A stretch of DNA of 64,000 bases from Nectonema munidae (taxonomy: Eukaryota; Nematomorpha; Nectonematoida; Nectonematidae): positions 444,001-508,000 of the forward strand of contig JAUIRK010000855.1 of the NCBI GenBank assembly GCA_030549495.1, given 5' to 3'. How positions within the stretch are numbered: position 1 is the stretch's first letter; each line of letters opens with the position of its first letter. This document shows, one piece after another, positions 34,100 to 46,395 of the stretch. The translations under genes were made by a program, and so were the position numbers. Below the pieces are notes generated by a model. It was not told the DNA's origin. It made no database searches and worked only from the letters and a program-made list of their open reading frames with translations.

Positions 34100-36880
34100 C
34101 ACGAAATAACCAATTTAGGTATTAAATGACTTGGCTAGGTAATGCCTTCTTCTCGATGAACTCAAATGAGTGACCACTTCACTGCTTTCAAAACGTGGCT
34201 GAGTCTTTGGGAAAAACAATTTTTTTTACGCTTTAGCATCTCTGAAAACATCGAATTCAGTAGACTGTGAAGCACCACCTTAGAGGGCGGAATTTATCAA
34301 CAAACCAAAGAGATAATTCTACAGACGATTCAAAGTATTAAGGAAATCAAGCCACAGATTCATATCTATATACTAATGTTCCTTCCTTTATTCGAACTGA
34401 AGTTATTTACCACACTTGTGATTCCGCATAAAAGAGTTTTTAGATGTTGGAGTGCTTCAGATTTATACCTATATTGGGCCTCTGAAGTTATGTTTAAAAG
34501 CACATATGCGCATGGCCTCAAGAAGAAATCTCTTAGGTCGATAGAAACCCAATTTATGGCCCATAAGACTTAAAAAATTATTTTAAAATTAAAAAAAATT
34601 CAGTCAAATTAATCTGCACGAACTTCAACAAGTGATCATATAAAAATGCAAAAGATGGCGGTATTCGAGTAATGTAGAAAGATATAAAATACTATTGACG
34701 CGTTTATTTTTATCATATTTAACACGAATTTTAAATATTCATAGCTTACAAAAGAAAACTCTGGGAAAAGAATCATTTAATTATTTAGCATGGGCTTTTC
34801 AGGCTGCGAAAAGGCTATAAAAGTATTAAAATGAACTTGTCTGGCAATGCTAGACTAAATGCTTAGTCTTGCTAGGTCATCAAGGGAGTTTATGACATAG
34901 TAGAGAGTAAATACTTTTTGACAAGTTTCGCACTTACTGAAAGATGTTTCAACGAATGCTGCAGTAGCTGGAATTGTGAACGATACTCTCAAGCGAATAC
35001 AAAACTTTCAAAAGAATTCACACACTTCGTATTCTTTTAACAACAAGTTTTTCAATTCCTTACTTTTTCAGAATTGGTCTTGTGTAATACTCGTAAATGC
35101 TACATTTCTTCGGCAACACCTTCATCATCAACGTCAAGGATATTGATGAGCTAGCCTTTTTGCGTTTTTTGTACCTCACTTCCTCATATTTCCACAAAAT
35201 CTAAATTTTGAGGCAAATTTTTAAACGCTTTAAAATGTACAGCAACAACATTTTCAATTAAAACATAAAATACACTTTCTAAAATAAGCTTCTTCTGGGC
35301 AATCATTTGAGCCTTCATTTCCGCCATATGGGCTTCAGGCGTGCTTGTGGCGTCATGTATCCTTGTTGCCTTCCAATCTACATGTCCACGTCGACGTAAT
35401 TTGATTTCCATTTAATTAAGATTGAATGTACAAGATAAAAAAATGTTTGCTCGACACAGAAGAGTCTGGAATTGCATCCACAATAACTAAATATTTTGAA
35501 GTCCTTCTTATGCATTATAAAATTCGTTTTGAGACTCTGGATGTAGATAATAATAATTAATTTCTTAACCTTTTGTGCATGTCCTTGTAGAATAGGATCC
35601 TACCTTGATTTCGCAACCTGAAAAAGTGGGTATTGGGCGTGTACAATATATTTTTTCAAGGCATCATATTATGTTTTGACTTGTGAGAGAATGCCTATGA
35701 TAAGTAAGACTTCTCATCCAATTTACGTTCGATATTCGGCAATCATTATTTTAATATCAAATTTATATTTTATCTCATCATTGAATACGCAGAGAGAAGT
35801 TTCAATATCTTTTTTACAAAGACTTTATCAATTAGATTTTAAATTTTCACAACCATCATCTTATAAATATAAAAGTAATATGGATAAACATGTACAAAAA
35901 ATAGAAATGATCAAAAGGACCATAGCAAGTGAAAGCTTTTGATTAAAATAACAAACGCGTCTGTGTTAGAGTTGAGGGCGCTAACAAGCTCTCACTTCTT
36001 CAATGGGTACTCGTAGTTATCGTAATTTCCTTCTGCAACGCCCTCTTATAGGCCCTACATATTTGAAAAATTGAACAAGACTTACCTGCGTTTCAGGTAG
36101 ACAAATCAACTAATGCCTAAAATTGGAATCAACCAAAACAAATTTCCCAACTAATTAAGGAAAAGAGGTGCTAGAAAAGTAGAGAGTAGTTTGAGCAGAG
36201 TTCATTATTCACTTGTCATGGCAACTCCATTTGGCCTAAATTTCTCAGCACACTTTTCCATTTTGTGATTTTTAAAAAGCAACGTTTGCATTGGAAATGT
36301 GACATTTATGATTGTTAATTGATTTAACCTATTTCTCATGAATCTTATCTTATATTCCCATCAGCTTTCTGTGAAACACACATATGGATAGTATGTCTTA
36401 TACATGTCATGTCAGCCAACCTTGTCACTCACTAGTTGTGAGGAATAATTTTGTCGTCATTTGTAGCTTTAGCAGAAAATATTTTCTATCGATTTCAAAC
36501 AGCACCAGCATGAGATATATCCCCCTGACTCATTCGAGCCGGTTTTAGGCAGGTGCATTGCAAACACAACGTTGACATCACAACGGATAATTGCGCACCT
36601 GATTTGCTTTGAGCTAGAATAACAATCTCCATGTTTTCAATAAATTGTTCTTATCCTTCATTTTGATTGTGCATCCAATCTTTGGCACAACATTCAATTC
36701 AACGATTCGGCATTACAGTCTTGATCTACGCTTAACATCTCACCACAAAAATTTTACTCTCAACAGGAATAATTCTTTTCTACACCTCCCATTAATTCTT
36801 CATGTTTCTACGTAGGAATTGCAAAATCTTGCCCTGACTAAGCGAATAATACAAAAACGAATTTTATAAATGTTTATTTA
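34100..36880. other. Intronic DNA without recognised features
   Basis: Only short frames are present (for example 35184-35411 on the minus strand). I saw no domain, terminal repeat or RNA gene. Confidence 0.4.
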
Positions 36881-36884
36881 TTTA

Positions 36885-37050
36885 TTACACCGTGAAAAAT
36901 CTGTTTAGATTCTAAACATATTTTAAACACAAAATCTGTCCCAAATTAGAAACACTTGGCTAAACATGTTTAAAGTTCACGTGTTTAAAAATATGTGTTT
37001 AAATTTCACGTGTATAATAAAAATATGTTTAAATTTCAAATATTTAAAAA
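36885..37050 (+). repeat. Imperfect tandem GTTTAAA units, possible transposon end
   Basis: Three imperfect units of about 30 bp contain ATGTTTAAAGTTCACGTG, GTGTTTAAATTTCACGTG and ATGTTTAAATTTCAAATA. They are preceded by CACCGTGAAAAATCTG, a plausible transposon terminus. No matching right end was found. Confidence 0.4.
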
Positions 37051-38599
37051 TGACGAACTAAGGTCCTAAAAAGTAGACGAAACTTTTGCAAATTCCAACA
37101 CCTTAATCCAAAACATGTCAAATTACTTCTTCAGAAATTAGATGTTTTACAGAATCTTTCTTTAGAAACACTTTTCCTGCACTCGATCAATAAACCTTGT
37201 AATTGAAACTAAAAATAGAACATATACAAAATGTGGTAAAGTTTACTTCAATTTTCACAAAAATATATTTTTTCAAACATTGAAATTTTCTTTCTTTAAA
37301 AAAAGAGTTTCATCTCTTAGAAGATTCCTTTGAAAAAAGCGAAGACTCTGGAAGCATTTTGGGTATGATAAGTCAAGGCAAAGACGTAGTAAACACCCAA
37401 TAAACTAGACAATGCTTCCTTCAATGTTTTTGAAATCTTTGAATTCGCATGCTTGTAATCTTATCTTCATTAGTCTTAACTATTGTTATTCTTGGTGCAC
37501 TTTTCTTATCAACAGGCAAAACTTCCAGGCACAAAATCATAAAAAATGGAGAAAATAATACCACAAAAAATCTAATAGCGTAACTTCGTGGGAAAATTTT
37601 TCTTTGTTTCTCTTATTTTTAGATTGTAAAGCTTCGTTTATTTGTTTTTAGAGCATCAAAACGAAATCCTCCTTTTCCAGGTCCTGTCAAAATAAAGAAA
37701 TAAAAATTTACGCTTACATAAACATTGAATACAAATTGAAGTTCATTATTCCAACTTTCATTTATTGTTTCTTTTTGAAAAAGAACTCCTTTTCAATCTA
37801 AAAGAAGAAATGATTCACTAGAAATAGAAGGGAAAATAACAGTATACGAATTCAATATCTTTTAGAAATTTATATTTTAATTTGATGTCAGTAAGATTGT
37901 TTGTGCTCGAAGCTTGAATAAAGGTCCACCTAATTTTGAAAGTTATTCTTTCATCTTTTCACATTTTGCGTTTGTCTCTTGAACTCTTAATTTTGGAAAA
38001 CTTTTTCTCTAAAAAAATCAAAGCTTCCGTTTCATTCATTATATCATCTTCTAAATATGTACTAATAAAATTAGTGCAATAATAGAAAAAAACTAAAAGT
38101 AAGTAAGTAAGTTTTAAGTAAGTAAGTTTATTTAAATAAAATAAAAATATTAATAAGAATGAACAGAGATATAATGTAATTTTATACTGAATTTTGATGA
38201 AAATATATGTATTCAAAAGAAATGAAGTGTGAAATCTAAAAATTTAGCAACTAATGTCTACGTTGAAAGCCTTTGATTTTTCCTTTAAGTTGATTTGCTC
38301 TTCATTGTTTCTTTTTTTCCTCTTCCAGCTAATGTTCCTTTTTTTGGAAGAGTTTCAAATTGAAATGTGTCTAAAAAAACTCCAAAAATAATGAATCTAT
38401 ATAACGTCTAATTTTTTACCCATGTGTTTTTTCCTTGTTTGAAACCGATGCAAGGATACGAGTTGTATAAACTTTTACCAATCTCATAATAAGAACTTTT
38501 ATTCTCATAACTTGTTGAAGCTTGATCTGGGCCTACCTTTAAATACAGAACAATATTAAAATCACGTGAGTTCGAAAATATTTTGAAAGTTTACTTCAT

Positions 38600-40630
38600 G
38601 GTCAATTCTGAAGGTTTCAGAATGTCTTTCTAAAGATGTTGCAGCATGAATTTTCTCTTTTCTGAACATTTTCCTCTAAAATTCTCAACAGCATCATTAT
38701 TTTTCTAGTTAATCCAATTTTTCCAGGAATTAATGTTCTTACATTATTTAAATTTTTCAAAGACAAGCCATTAATTTCATTTTGTAAAAATACTAAAGTG
38801 TATTCATTTATTTTGTAAAAAAATTTACCTTCAATTGTTTTCTTTATCAGAGGGGGAACTTGAAATTGATCCAAAATACCTTTCAATTCTTGAACACTGG
38901 CTTAATCTTTGATTAGTTCGCTCGCCGCATTAATCCATTCCATTGAGGAAGAAAGCTAGGACCAAACATATTTCCTCTATAAATATGGACCAGTTGAGGT
39001 GAAGGATAATTAAGTCTGAGTAATTGACAAGATGTTTAATCAACAAGAAGGCATTTGTGTGTTCATCAAAAAAATTCCTAAAACAGTACAATAGATGTAG
39101 TCTCTTCCATCTACAAAAATTATTCTTTCTATAATAGTAAAGTTTGTGGTCTGTTTGAAATCCAAATTTGTCAAAACGGCATCACTCTCATTGTATTGTA
39201 TCAAATGAATACATGCTGATACATGTTTTTTATCACTGTTTTTTCCAATTGATCATGAATTGTGTCTTTTTCATCAACTTTAATACTCTGAAAAAAGTCT
39301 GTATCATTGAATAAACACGAGTATTGTTTCAGGCTAATCCATTTTTGATGAAAAGCAACTGATTTTCCTATTGAAGTAAAATGTTTTTCTTTCTTGTTTT
39401 TCATTGAAGCATATGTTTGGCTTCAAAACGGAAACTCCAATGATTTTTAGCAGGACCAAATGATTTAATTTGATTGGGAAAATGTATTAGAAAATGCATT
39501 TTTGGCTTAAAAAAATCAAGAAATAATTTTTTGAAAGAATAATTAAATTGACAAATGAGCGACTGTAGAGAACATGTAGTTCATTCTGAAGTAATTGGAC
39601 AGGTTTCCTTGCAAATGCTACACCTTCTTTAAAACCTCCTAGCATTTGGGAAGCTAGAGTCTCAGCAATAACACAGTGAAGATCTCCATTCACAATTTTC
39701 CTCTTAAAACTTTAATTTCAATATCTGTATACAAATCTTGCATGGGCTCTATAAAATCTGAGAGAAGTTTTTTTAGGCTGAACTTTCTCATATAGCTAGT
39801 TTTTATGATAGCTAGCAGTTGAGTTGAATAAAGTTTAAAACGAAATTTTGGCGAAGTTTGCGTTTTTTTCTATGTGAGCCGATAGGATTAAGTATTTCAA
39901 AGTCATCAAAATAGATTGCAAAAATAAAGAAGTGTTGTTAATGAACTTCCCATCAAAAAAGTCTTTTATCTTTGAAGGATTAGGTGTCAATTGCTTTCTT
40001 AAAAATTTTACAATTATAGGAATCGACAGTAGTTTCTCCAACTGTTGTAAAAAAGGAACATAATATCCAATACGTCTTTTCTGAAGTAACTACAGATTTT
40101 TTCTTTTATAATCTTTCATAATACTACCAACTTTAATACCAACAGGTTTTATATACCCAAAATTATTTTCTGCAAAAAAGTAGTTTCCAAGCCTTCAAAA
40201 AGACTTTTCCGAAACCTTGACTCAAAGATACGTCAGGATGTAGTGAGTTTACTTTTTTTTCAGGCATTGACAATTCTCCTTCAAAGAATAATTTAGTGGG
40301 CAATATTATTTCATTAACTGCCTTTTGACTTAAATTAAGTTTCGATTTCAAATCTAGTATGTAGCTTGAGATTTATATCCAGGTGTCCACATGAGATAGA
40401 TACTTGTGCTTGGTTTAACTTCTAGACTTTTCGCAACCTCTTCCCTCGCCAAAATTAAGAAAAGGCAGGTGAGAAGAATTATCAAAATCAGGGCTTCCCA
40501 AAAAATTTGATTGTAGTTTTGGAAGACATGATTCTTTCTTTGAAGACTTAAATTTTGTGCTGAGTGTGTGATCTCTGTTTTGCTCAATCCAAAATTGGCA
40601 AAGATAAATTGTTTGTTCAACTTTAGCAAA
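38600..40630 (-). pseudogene. Decayed multi-copy ORF with a SAM-domain-like segment
   Basis: On the minus strand, from about 40.63 kb downward: an N-terminal FIFANFGLSKTEI block, IKDFFDGKFINNTSLF, YFDDFEILNPIGSHRKKRKL, FGPAKNHWSFRFEAKHM and, at the end, LQNEINGLSLKNLNNVRTLI plus PGKIGLTRKIMMLL. The YxDDFEIxNPIGSHR and FGP.xxWxxRFEAKH blocks belong to an uncharacterised family present in many copies in fish and invertebrate genomes. The last block resembles the end of a SAM domain (LTEEDLKELIPKIGPRLKF). The frame is interrupted many times. It is probably mobile by origin, but no ends were identified. Confidence 0.5.
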
Positions 40631-41229
40631 TTTGAAACTTATGCTCTGGACCCCGATAACAACGCAATGCTTTACTTCCTTTTCACTTTTTAAATAAAAA
40701 CACTGATTTTACATTAAGACGTAGAAATGAATCAAAATTTACATGCATCACCCAACGTTTGCTTTGTCATGATGGAATATTTCGCTGGTGTGAAGAAATA
40801 TCATTTATCGCGGTACAATTGCAATTCATACCAAGATGATTTATATTTATATTTCCATGGAAAAAGCTAAAGAAATATGGCCGCCTTAGAATGAAGACTT
40901 AACGTGCGTAAAGTGACGTTCTTTGGAGTGCCTAAGTTTGGCTTCGTTTATAAATTCATTTTATTACGCTGAATTAAAGCCCCTTTTTAAAAACTCTTCT
41001 ATCAATCAACCTCTTTTGAGTTTCACATCTCCATTTCAATTGAGCCAGCTGTTTTCGCTCTTTTGAAGCCAAAACCGTGGCCAAGCGGTTGAACCCGAAC
41101 CCGAAGAATAAGTAAACGGAGTAGGACATTGCGTCATTATGGGAATGGAAGCTGTACGAGGTTCTTGGCTTTCTTGGTTTTCTTAAAGTTCGGGGCCAAA
41201 TAGTTGCGAATGTTGTCTTTCATTTTTAG

Positions 41230-41367
41230 AATTTTAACTCTCCAGCAAACTTAGCTTCGCACAAGAGATGGCACAAACCAATGGCGAACACGGCCAACGA
41301 ATTTGACAACGCCAAGTTCAAACTTTCCACGCTCAAATCTGCTAAAGCCGAAGAAGGAGAATGCTAG
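41230..41367 (+). CDS. INSM: INSM/nerfin-type zinc-finger protein, terminal exon
   Basis: This phase-0 exon after a TCATTTTTAG acceptor reads NFNSPANLASHKRWHKPMAN and continues for 25 residues to TAG at 41365-41367. Joined to exon 1 it completes finger 2: YKCITCCK|NFNSPANLASHKRWH. This keeps the C-x2-C-x12-H-x3-H ligands and matches the family's VFxCPANLASHRRWHKP. The usual Cys of FxCPANL is Ser here, but it is not a zinc ligand. Relatives have several further C2H2 fingers. Here a stop follows only 28 residues after HKP, and an AATAAA lies 84 bp downstream. The predicted protein has 249 residues and two fingers, so it is a short isoform or a truncated gene. Confidence 0.8.
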   Translation, partial: NFNSPANLASHKRWHKPMANTANEFDNAKFKLSTLKSAKAEEGEC

Positions 41368-41450
41368 TCGCTCTAAAACCAAACAATCCTTTCTCGCCCA
41401 ATATTTACAATGGAAGTTATATATTTTATTCCTACTTTTATTTTAATTGC

Positions 41451-41456
41451 AATAAA
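41451..41456 (+). terminator. Polyadenylation signal AATAAA for the INSM-like gene
   Basis: AATAAA lies 84 bp after the stop codon in an AT-rich 3' flank, a normal distance for a poly(A) signal. Confidence 0.5.
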
Positions 41457-41469
41457 GTGAATATAATTG

Positions 41470-44120
41470 ACTGCTTAGCAAATATTTAAATACCTCAAAA
41501 TGTTTCAAGTATGAATTCTTTCAAAGTAGAGTCAGTAAGAAATATCTGGTTACGATTACGAACATTTTCATTGAATTCAATTATCTTTTGATTAATTGGA
41601 CATAATTCTTTTGGGATATAATTTTTGAAAGATACATGTCATTATATCATATTGAGTATTGTCATTTTATCTATATTATCGAAATTTATTGATCCAAAGT
41701 ATTGACATTATTTCCATCTTTGTTGGTTTTTAGATCCTTGTAACCTGCATGTGTGCCTCATTCAGGAACTCTCCCGTTCTAGACATTAGTGTGGCATATA
41801 ATTGGCTTTTAAGTGTGAAAAAAATTAAACCGTTTGTCAAATTCTTTCATTTCGACAAAACTGAATAATCTGACTAAATCAAGCTCAACGTCTGGATAAT
41901 ATATAAACAAGGTGTAAGTAAACAAAAATATTTCTTTCATGCATTTTGTTAAACCTTGGCAGCACTAGCAAATACCTTGCTCAAGATAAAAGACGCATTC
42001 TCTAATAGCGCGCGTTGCAAAAGACAGATTTAATACAAAGGCTAAACAGTTATTAGCCAAAGAAAACTTATCAGAAGTATAATCCAATTTTCACTGACTA
42101 GCCAGGTAAATTGACCTAAAAAGTTTTTATAAAGTGCCTTACAAATCTTTAAAAATTGATGGCAGACACAAAAAATGACTTAAAAAATCAGAAGCACGCT
42201 TTTTTCATTCAGGACGTTTAAGATTTATTCAAAAAAAATCGATGAAATTAAGAACAGAAGTATGAAGAAGGTGTTATTGGTTAAATCATCATAGTCCAAA
42301 AATGTACATGCCTTTGAATGAAGAATACATAAATGAATGAAGGACAAATGAAAGAGAAGGAAGAATGTAAGATGCATATAAATTTACTTTTGCATTGTAA
42401 ATGTAAAGCTGATGATTCTGTGGGGCTGTCAGGTGAAGATTCAAATTTTTATTGAAGATAAATTTACACTCTTTTGCCATTTTGTACAGTACAGTTTATT
42501 GTAGAACACTCTATGGGAACGCATGAGACCTGTTTAGCCATCTTAACCAAAATCCATTTCGAATGGCCATTATTTGACAAAAGCACAGAAGTTAGGACAT
42601 CAAGAATTTGTCTATTTTACATGCTTTTGCAGCCACTTGTTCAGAAGTTCAATCTGGCTGCCCTAAAATAATATTTTTTTTCTCCAAAAGGAACTGTACA
42701 ATTTTTAATAACATTTTAAGCACTCAGGGTGTGTCAACGCTAATTCTATCTTTCTTAGCAGGATTATAAATCGCTCTATCTGTATGTCCCATTTTATCTC
42801 GCTTGAAGATGGATAAAAAATATATAAATATTTTCACAACTAAAGTAAGCATTAATCTGACATTGAACTTTCAAAATAAGAAAGTTTGGAAAACCTTAGG
42901 ATCAATGCGTTGTTTGGTTTTTTTATTCCAGGCACTTTCAGCCTGGAAATGAATGGGTACAACCTAACGATTTGGTAGTGGAAGAAATAATGATATAAAA
43001 TAGATCAGATTAACTTGGTGTTTATTAAAAAGTTACCTTAATTTGATGAAGTTATAATAACTTAATGGAAAAAACACTTCTTAAACTTTTTTTTATCTTG
43101 TCCATAAGTTTCTGAACGTTCTAGGATCCCGTTTAAAGCTATAAATACAACAGGATCAATCAACCAATTAATTAAAGAAAGCTTAGGTAAGTATTTAGAA
43201 TTTTGGAACATCACATTTTTTCATTTGTGTCTACAATTTCCAACAGAAGGAGTGATAGATACAATTTTGCTTTACACCCTTTTGTGAAATATGAAAAATG
43301 GAGTAGTGAAAGTTTGTTATCAGAAACAAATTTTGGGTGCTAAAAATTAAATATAAATTTTTAATTTTTTAATGCTTATTTTAAATTTTTGGATGTTTTG
43401 ATTATGCGCCAAAGCCATAGAAATGCCTTCCTTATTTTTGAACAATTTTTAAATCTATTACACTTAATAAAGCTTACAAAAACCTGTCTTGCAATAATTA
43501 TTATCACCAGAAAAATTTTATTAATCAGTAGTTCCCTTAGAGACAAATAATTTTTAAATGTCCTACGAATTTGTTATAAACTTTTGGGTAGGAAATGAGC
43601 AATTTAGGTAGGAAATCTCTTGGTTACAAAATGTCTTGAACAGATTTTTTCGCTACATTTATGTTAAAAATTTTGAAATTAAAATATTTTGAAACATAAA
43701 TAGAATGAATTCGTGAACTAAAGAAATTAATGCTAAAAAATTCAAATGATACACTAATTTTATTGAACAGGTGAAGACATAAACCATGATAGACAAACTA
43801 CTAATTTTTATTATAAAGTATTTTCCACATGAACACTGGAGAAAAGAAAAAAGGATTGCAAAATGTGTCCTACCCTTCGCTTGTCACAGCATATTGGCGC
43901 AACACGGTTACCACCATAATGGAGTAAAAAGCCCATAATTTAGTTTGCAAGGTTTTTATCAAGGATACTTATCTTTTCATGAAAATACGCTGAAGTTCTT
44001 ACTGTTTTTGTAGACTTTAGATTACTTTGAGTCTAAAATTTGAAAAATGGAGGATTTTAAATCAGAACGTTTGGTTATTTTTTTCATCAGATAAAAAAAT
44101 TAACGCCATCTAGACTGTTT
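41470..44120. other. Intergenic AT-rich DNA without recognised features
   Basis: No open frame above 65 codons gave a recognisable peptide, and no bounded repeat was found. Confidence 0.45.
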
Positions 44121-44126
44121 TCCTTA

Positions 44127-44269
44127 GCGGTCGTTCACAATTGGCGTTAATCTTTTTTTTGACAAATTTCAAGCCCCTCATGTCAACTTTTAGAACTTAA
44201 CAAAATCGACTTATGTCAACTTTGGATGCCCCTCCCCCGTTTTAGTTGACGTCAATTGTGAACGGCCCC
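44127..44269. mobile_element. Short palindromic MITE, copy 1, flanked by TTA
   Basis: The left end is GCGGTCGTTCACAATTGGCG and the right end, read inward, is GGGGCCGTTCACAATTGACG. TTA lies on each side (44124-44126 and 44270-44272). The interior carries ATGTCAACTTT twice and a GC-rich CCCCTCCCCC stretch. A 3-bp TTA duplication and short length fit a PIF/Harbinger-type MITE, though TA-type Tc1 insertion cannot be excluded. A second copy is at 47464-47620. Confidence 0.8.
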
Positions 44270-45638
44270 TTATTCGGAAACAAACATTTTTAAGTTCCAA
44301 AGAAAAAAGTTTAGGCTTAAATATAAACGTCATTTATCAACGACTTATCGTGACGCAAATCTCGCAGCAATACAACAGGATATGAAATCGTTGTCAGTGA
44401 AAACAAATGGATGAATGTCGGATTAATCACCAAGTATGAAGTAATAAATAAATCCTTAACTTGAATAAAATTTAGTTAGAATTCTTCATTAAATTTATAT
44501 TCGATAAATCTTTTTAAAAATTTTCTTATACAGATTCCATATTGCAAAGAAAAAGGAATCATTACCCATTCTTCAAGAATTGTATATCCATTCAAATCAA
44601 ACGTAATGTATATCTTATATTATATCACATTTCAATTACCTTTACAATATGATTATAATAGTGATGTGTTTCTTGATTTGATCAATAAATTCTTCTTCTT
44701 TTTAGCAAACTTATCCTCAATTGTGAATCATTCAGCTGAGAATCATGATTAGAACATTTTACTTAGATTGAAATTCTGACTTTATAAAATTTTCATGTAA
44801 AAAGGAAGTTTTTTAAAAAAAATATTACAATATTTTTTATTTATATACAATACCGAAATATTTACTAAAAATTGCCCCCCTGAATTTCATTTTTGCCGAA
44901 AAGTGAGCGATTGACCCACGGTTGATAAACCATGTTCTAACGTTTGTTAGATCCCGTTTCATGCCATCTACAACATGATAAAGAATTAAATCTAGAAATT
45001 CATCTTCCATTTCATCTAAGATGCTAGTTTGATGAAGTTCTGTACAAAATTGATTACTTACGAAAGATCTATGTTCTTTTGATGCTCACGAAAACTGAAG
45101 ATGTTTAGAGATTTTAAAGAGCTGATCTAAAAGGAACTCAAACTCGCACATATATCCATAGAGCTTTCAAAGTGAGTGTTCTCTAAATTTTAGAAGATTG
45201 ATTTTCCAACGTAAGTTTTGTAGGTTTAAAGCAAAGGCTTAAATAATAATAAGAGACTATACGTTTCAAATTAGGTTGTTGAAGTGAATAAAAATCGAAA
45301 AGATATGCAACACATTTTAATCAATATTTCACTTTTGAAGTGACGGAAGATTTTTCCTTTTTTGACCTCCGAAAAAATTTTTTCATTTCAAGGTCACGAT
45401 AAATGTGTTTTCTTTTAATAACCAAAGTACTAGTGTGTAGAAAATAAGGATTTGATGGTGACAGACCATTCGTGTCATTATATAGTTATTTAAATGACCC
45501 AATTTTGAGTGTTGTGGTTTTGAAATAATTATCAGATTTTGTAGTGGTTTCTGAATTGCAGAGTTAGAATTCGTATTTAATATAAACTGAATGAACGTAT
45601 CAAATCTGAATAATCGTATAAGAAGATTCTTACGGTAG

Positions 45639-46037
45639 CAGGGACGTGCCTCCTGTTTTAAAATTGCCCTCTATAGAGGTATGTGTTATATGTCCAAAGC
45701 AGTGACGTAGATAAAGATAGACTAAGGCAAGACGTGAGTAGGGTTGGTTAGATGCTGGATTCGATAACTTAAGGTCTTGGGTTCGATTCCGCATCAAGCC
45801 TGCTTTCCTCATAGTTCGATACAAGCAGCGCAATTGTGCCTTCTCGATGAAAACACCCCAGGTACCTTTACATTTAAGGCACAAGAGGCCGTACCCACAC
45901 AAATACCTCATACTCATTTCTTATAAATTCCTTAGTTTTACTGATAAATAGTTCAGTAGACTCTTTGATGATTACTATATTTCAGCCATTTTCTCTACTT
46001 GAGCACCCGCCCTTAAATAATTCTCTGCACGTCCCTG
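45639..46037. mobile_element. hAT-type MITE containing a SINE
   Basis: The ends are CAGGGACGTGCCTCC on the left and, read inward on the right, CAGGGACGTGCAGAG. The flanking 8-mers are TACGGTAG (45631-45638) and TAAGGTAG (46038-46045), agreeing at 7 of 8. The element has no transposase. A tRNA-derived SINE (45731-45854) lies inside, so the SINE arrived after this MITE. Confidence 0.8.
45731..45854 (+). mobile_element. tRNA-Ile-derived SINE, copy C
   Basis: The copy holds GGTTGGTTAGATGCTGG, TTCGATAACTTAAGGTC, B-box GGTTCGATTCC, CATAGTTCGATACAAGCAG and CGCAATTGTGCC, ending in TTCTCGATGAAAAC. It is inserted in a hAT MITE. A frame across it on the minus strand is only a read-through of repeat DNA. 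Confidence 0.85.
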
Positions 46038-46214
46038 TAAGGTAGAACAAGTCCGAGAGTTCTGACAAACAATTCTAGGGGAAAATAACTCCGATTATAA
46101 ATTACCACTGCCTTGTTACAAAATGCTCATTAATTAATTATTATCAAAGGCTAAAGGTTTCGAAAAGAAGTCAAGCTGGCCCTGGTCTTTGAACTGTGGA
46201 AAAAAGTAGTTGTT

Positions 46215-46395
46215 TTTGAGTTTGAACAGCTACTGGCTTTGGTCCTACTGGCTGGCTGTCTTCAGTTTCTTCAAAAAGGAAGAACTTGTAGCACAAATTC
46301 CTTATCGTGCAGATATTTTTGAAACTCTGAATGAATTTAATAATAAATTACCAGGAGCAATGTGTTTGTGCACACTGATACCACCAATACTTTGA
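46215..46395 (+). pseudogene. ZBED5-like hAT transposase fragment
   Basis: The frame reads FFKKEELVAQIPYRADIFET, then LNEFNNKLPGAM. It resembles the segment after the catalytic core of ZBED5/SCAND3/GTF2IRD2-type hAT proteins (FF..K......AYLADIFExLNxLNLxLQG). It is short and isolated, and no ends could be identified. Confidence 0.45.

Larger units (their letters stand above)
30411..41229 (+). other. 10.8-kb INSM intron filled with transposon relics
   Basis: The interval runs from the GTAGAG donor to a TCATTTTTAG acceptor. It holds a hAT relic around 32-33 kb, an unassigned open block at 33.7-34.05 kb, short tandem repeats at 36.9 kb and a degraded multi-copy SAM-domain ORF at 38.6-40.6 kb. 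Confidence 0.7.

Noticed and set aside
36888-36905. CACCGTG start, reminiscent of Transib-type ends
   Set aside because: No partner end and no transposase on either side; the motif is too short alone.
41087-41115. GTGGCCAAGCGGTTGAA, resembling the start of a tRNA-Ser/Leu
   Set aside because: No B-box at the right distance and no matching acceptor stem.
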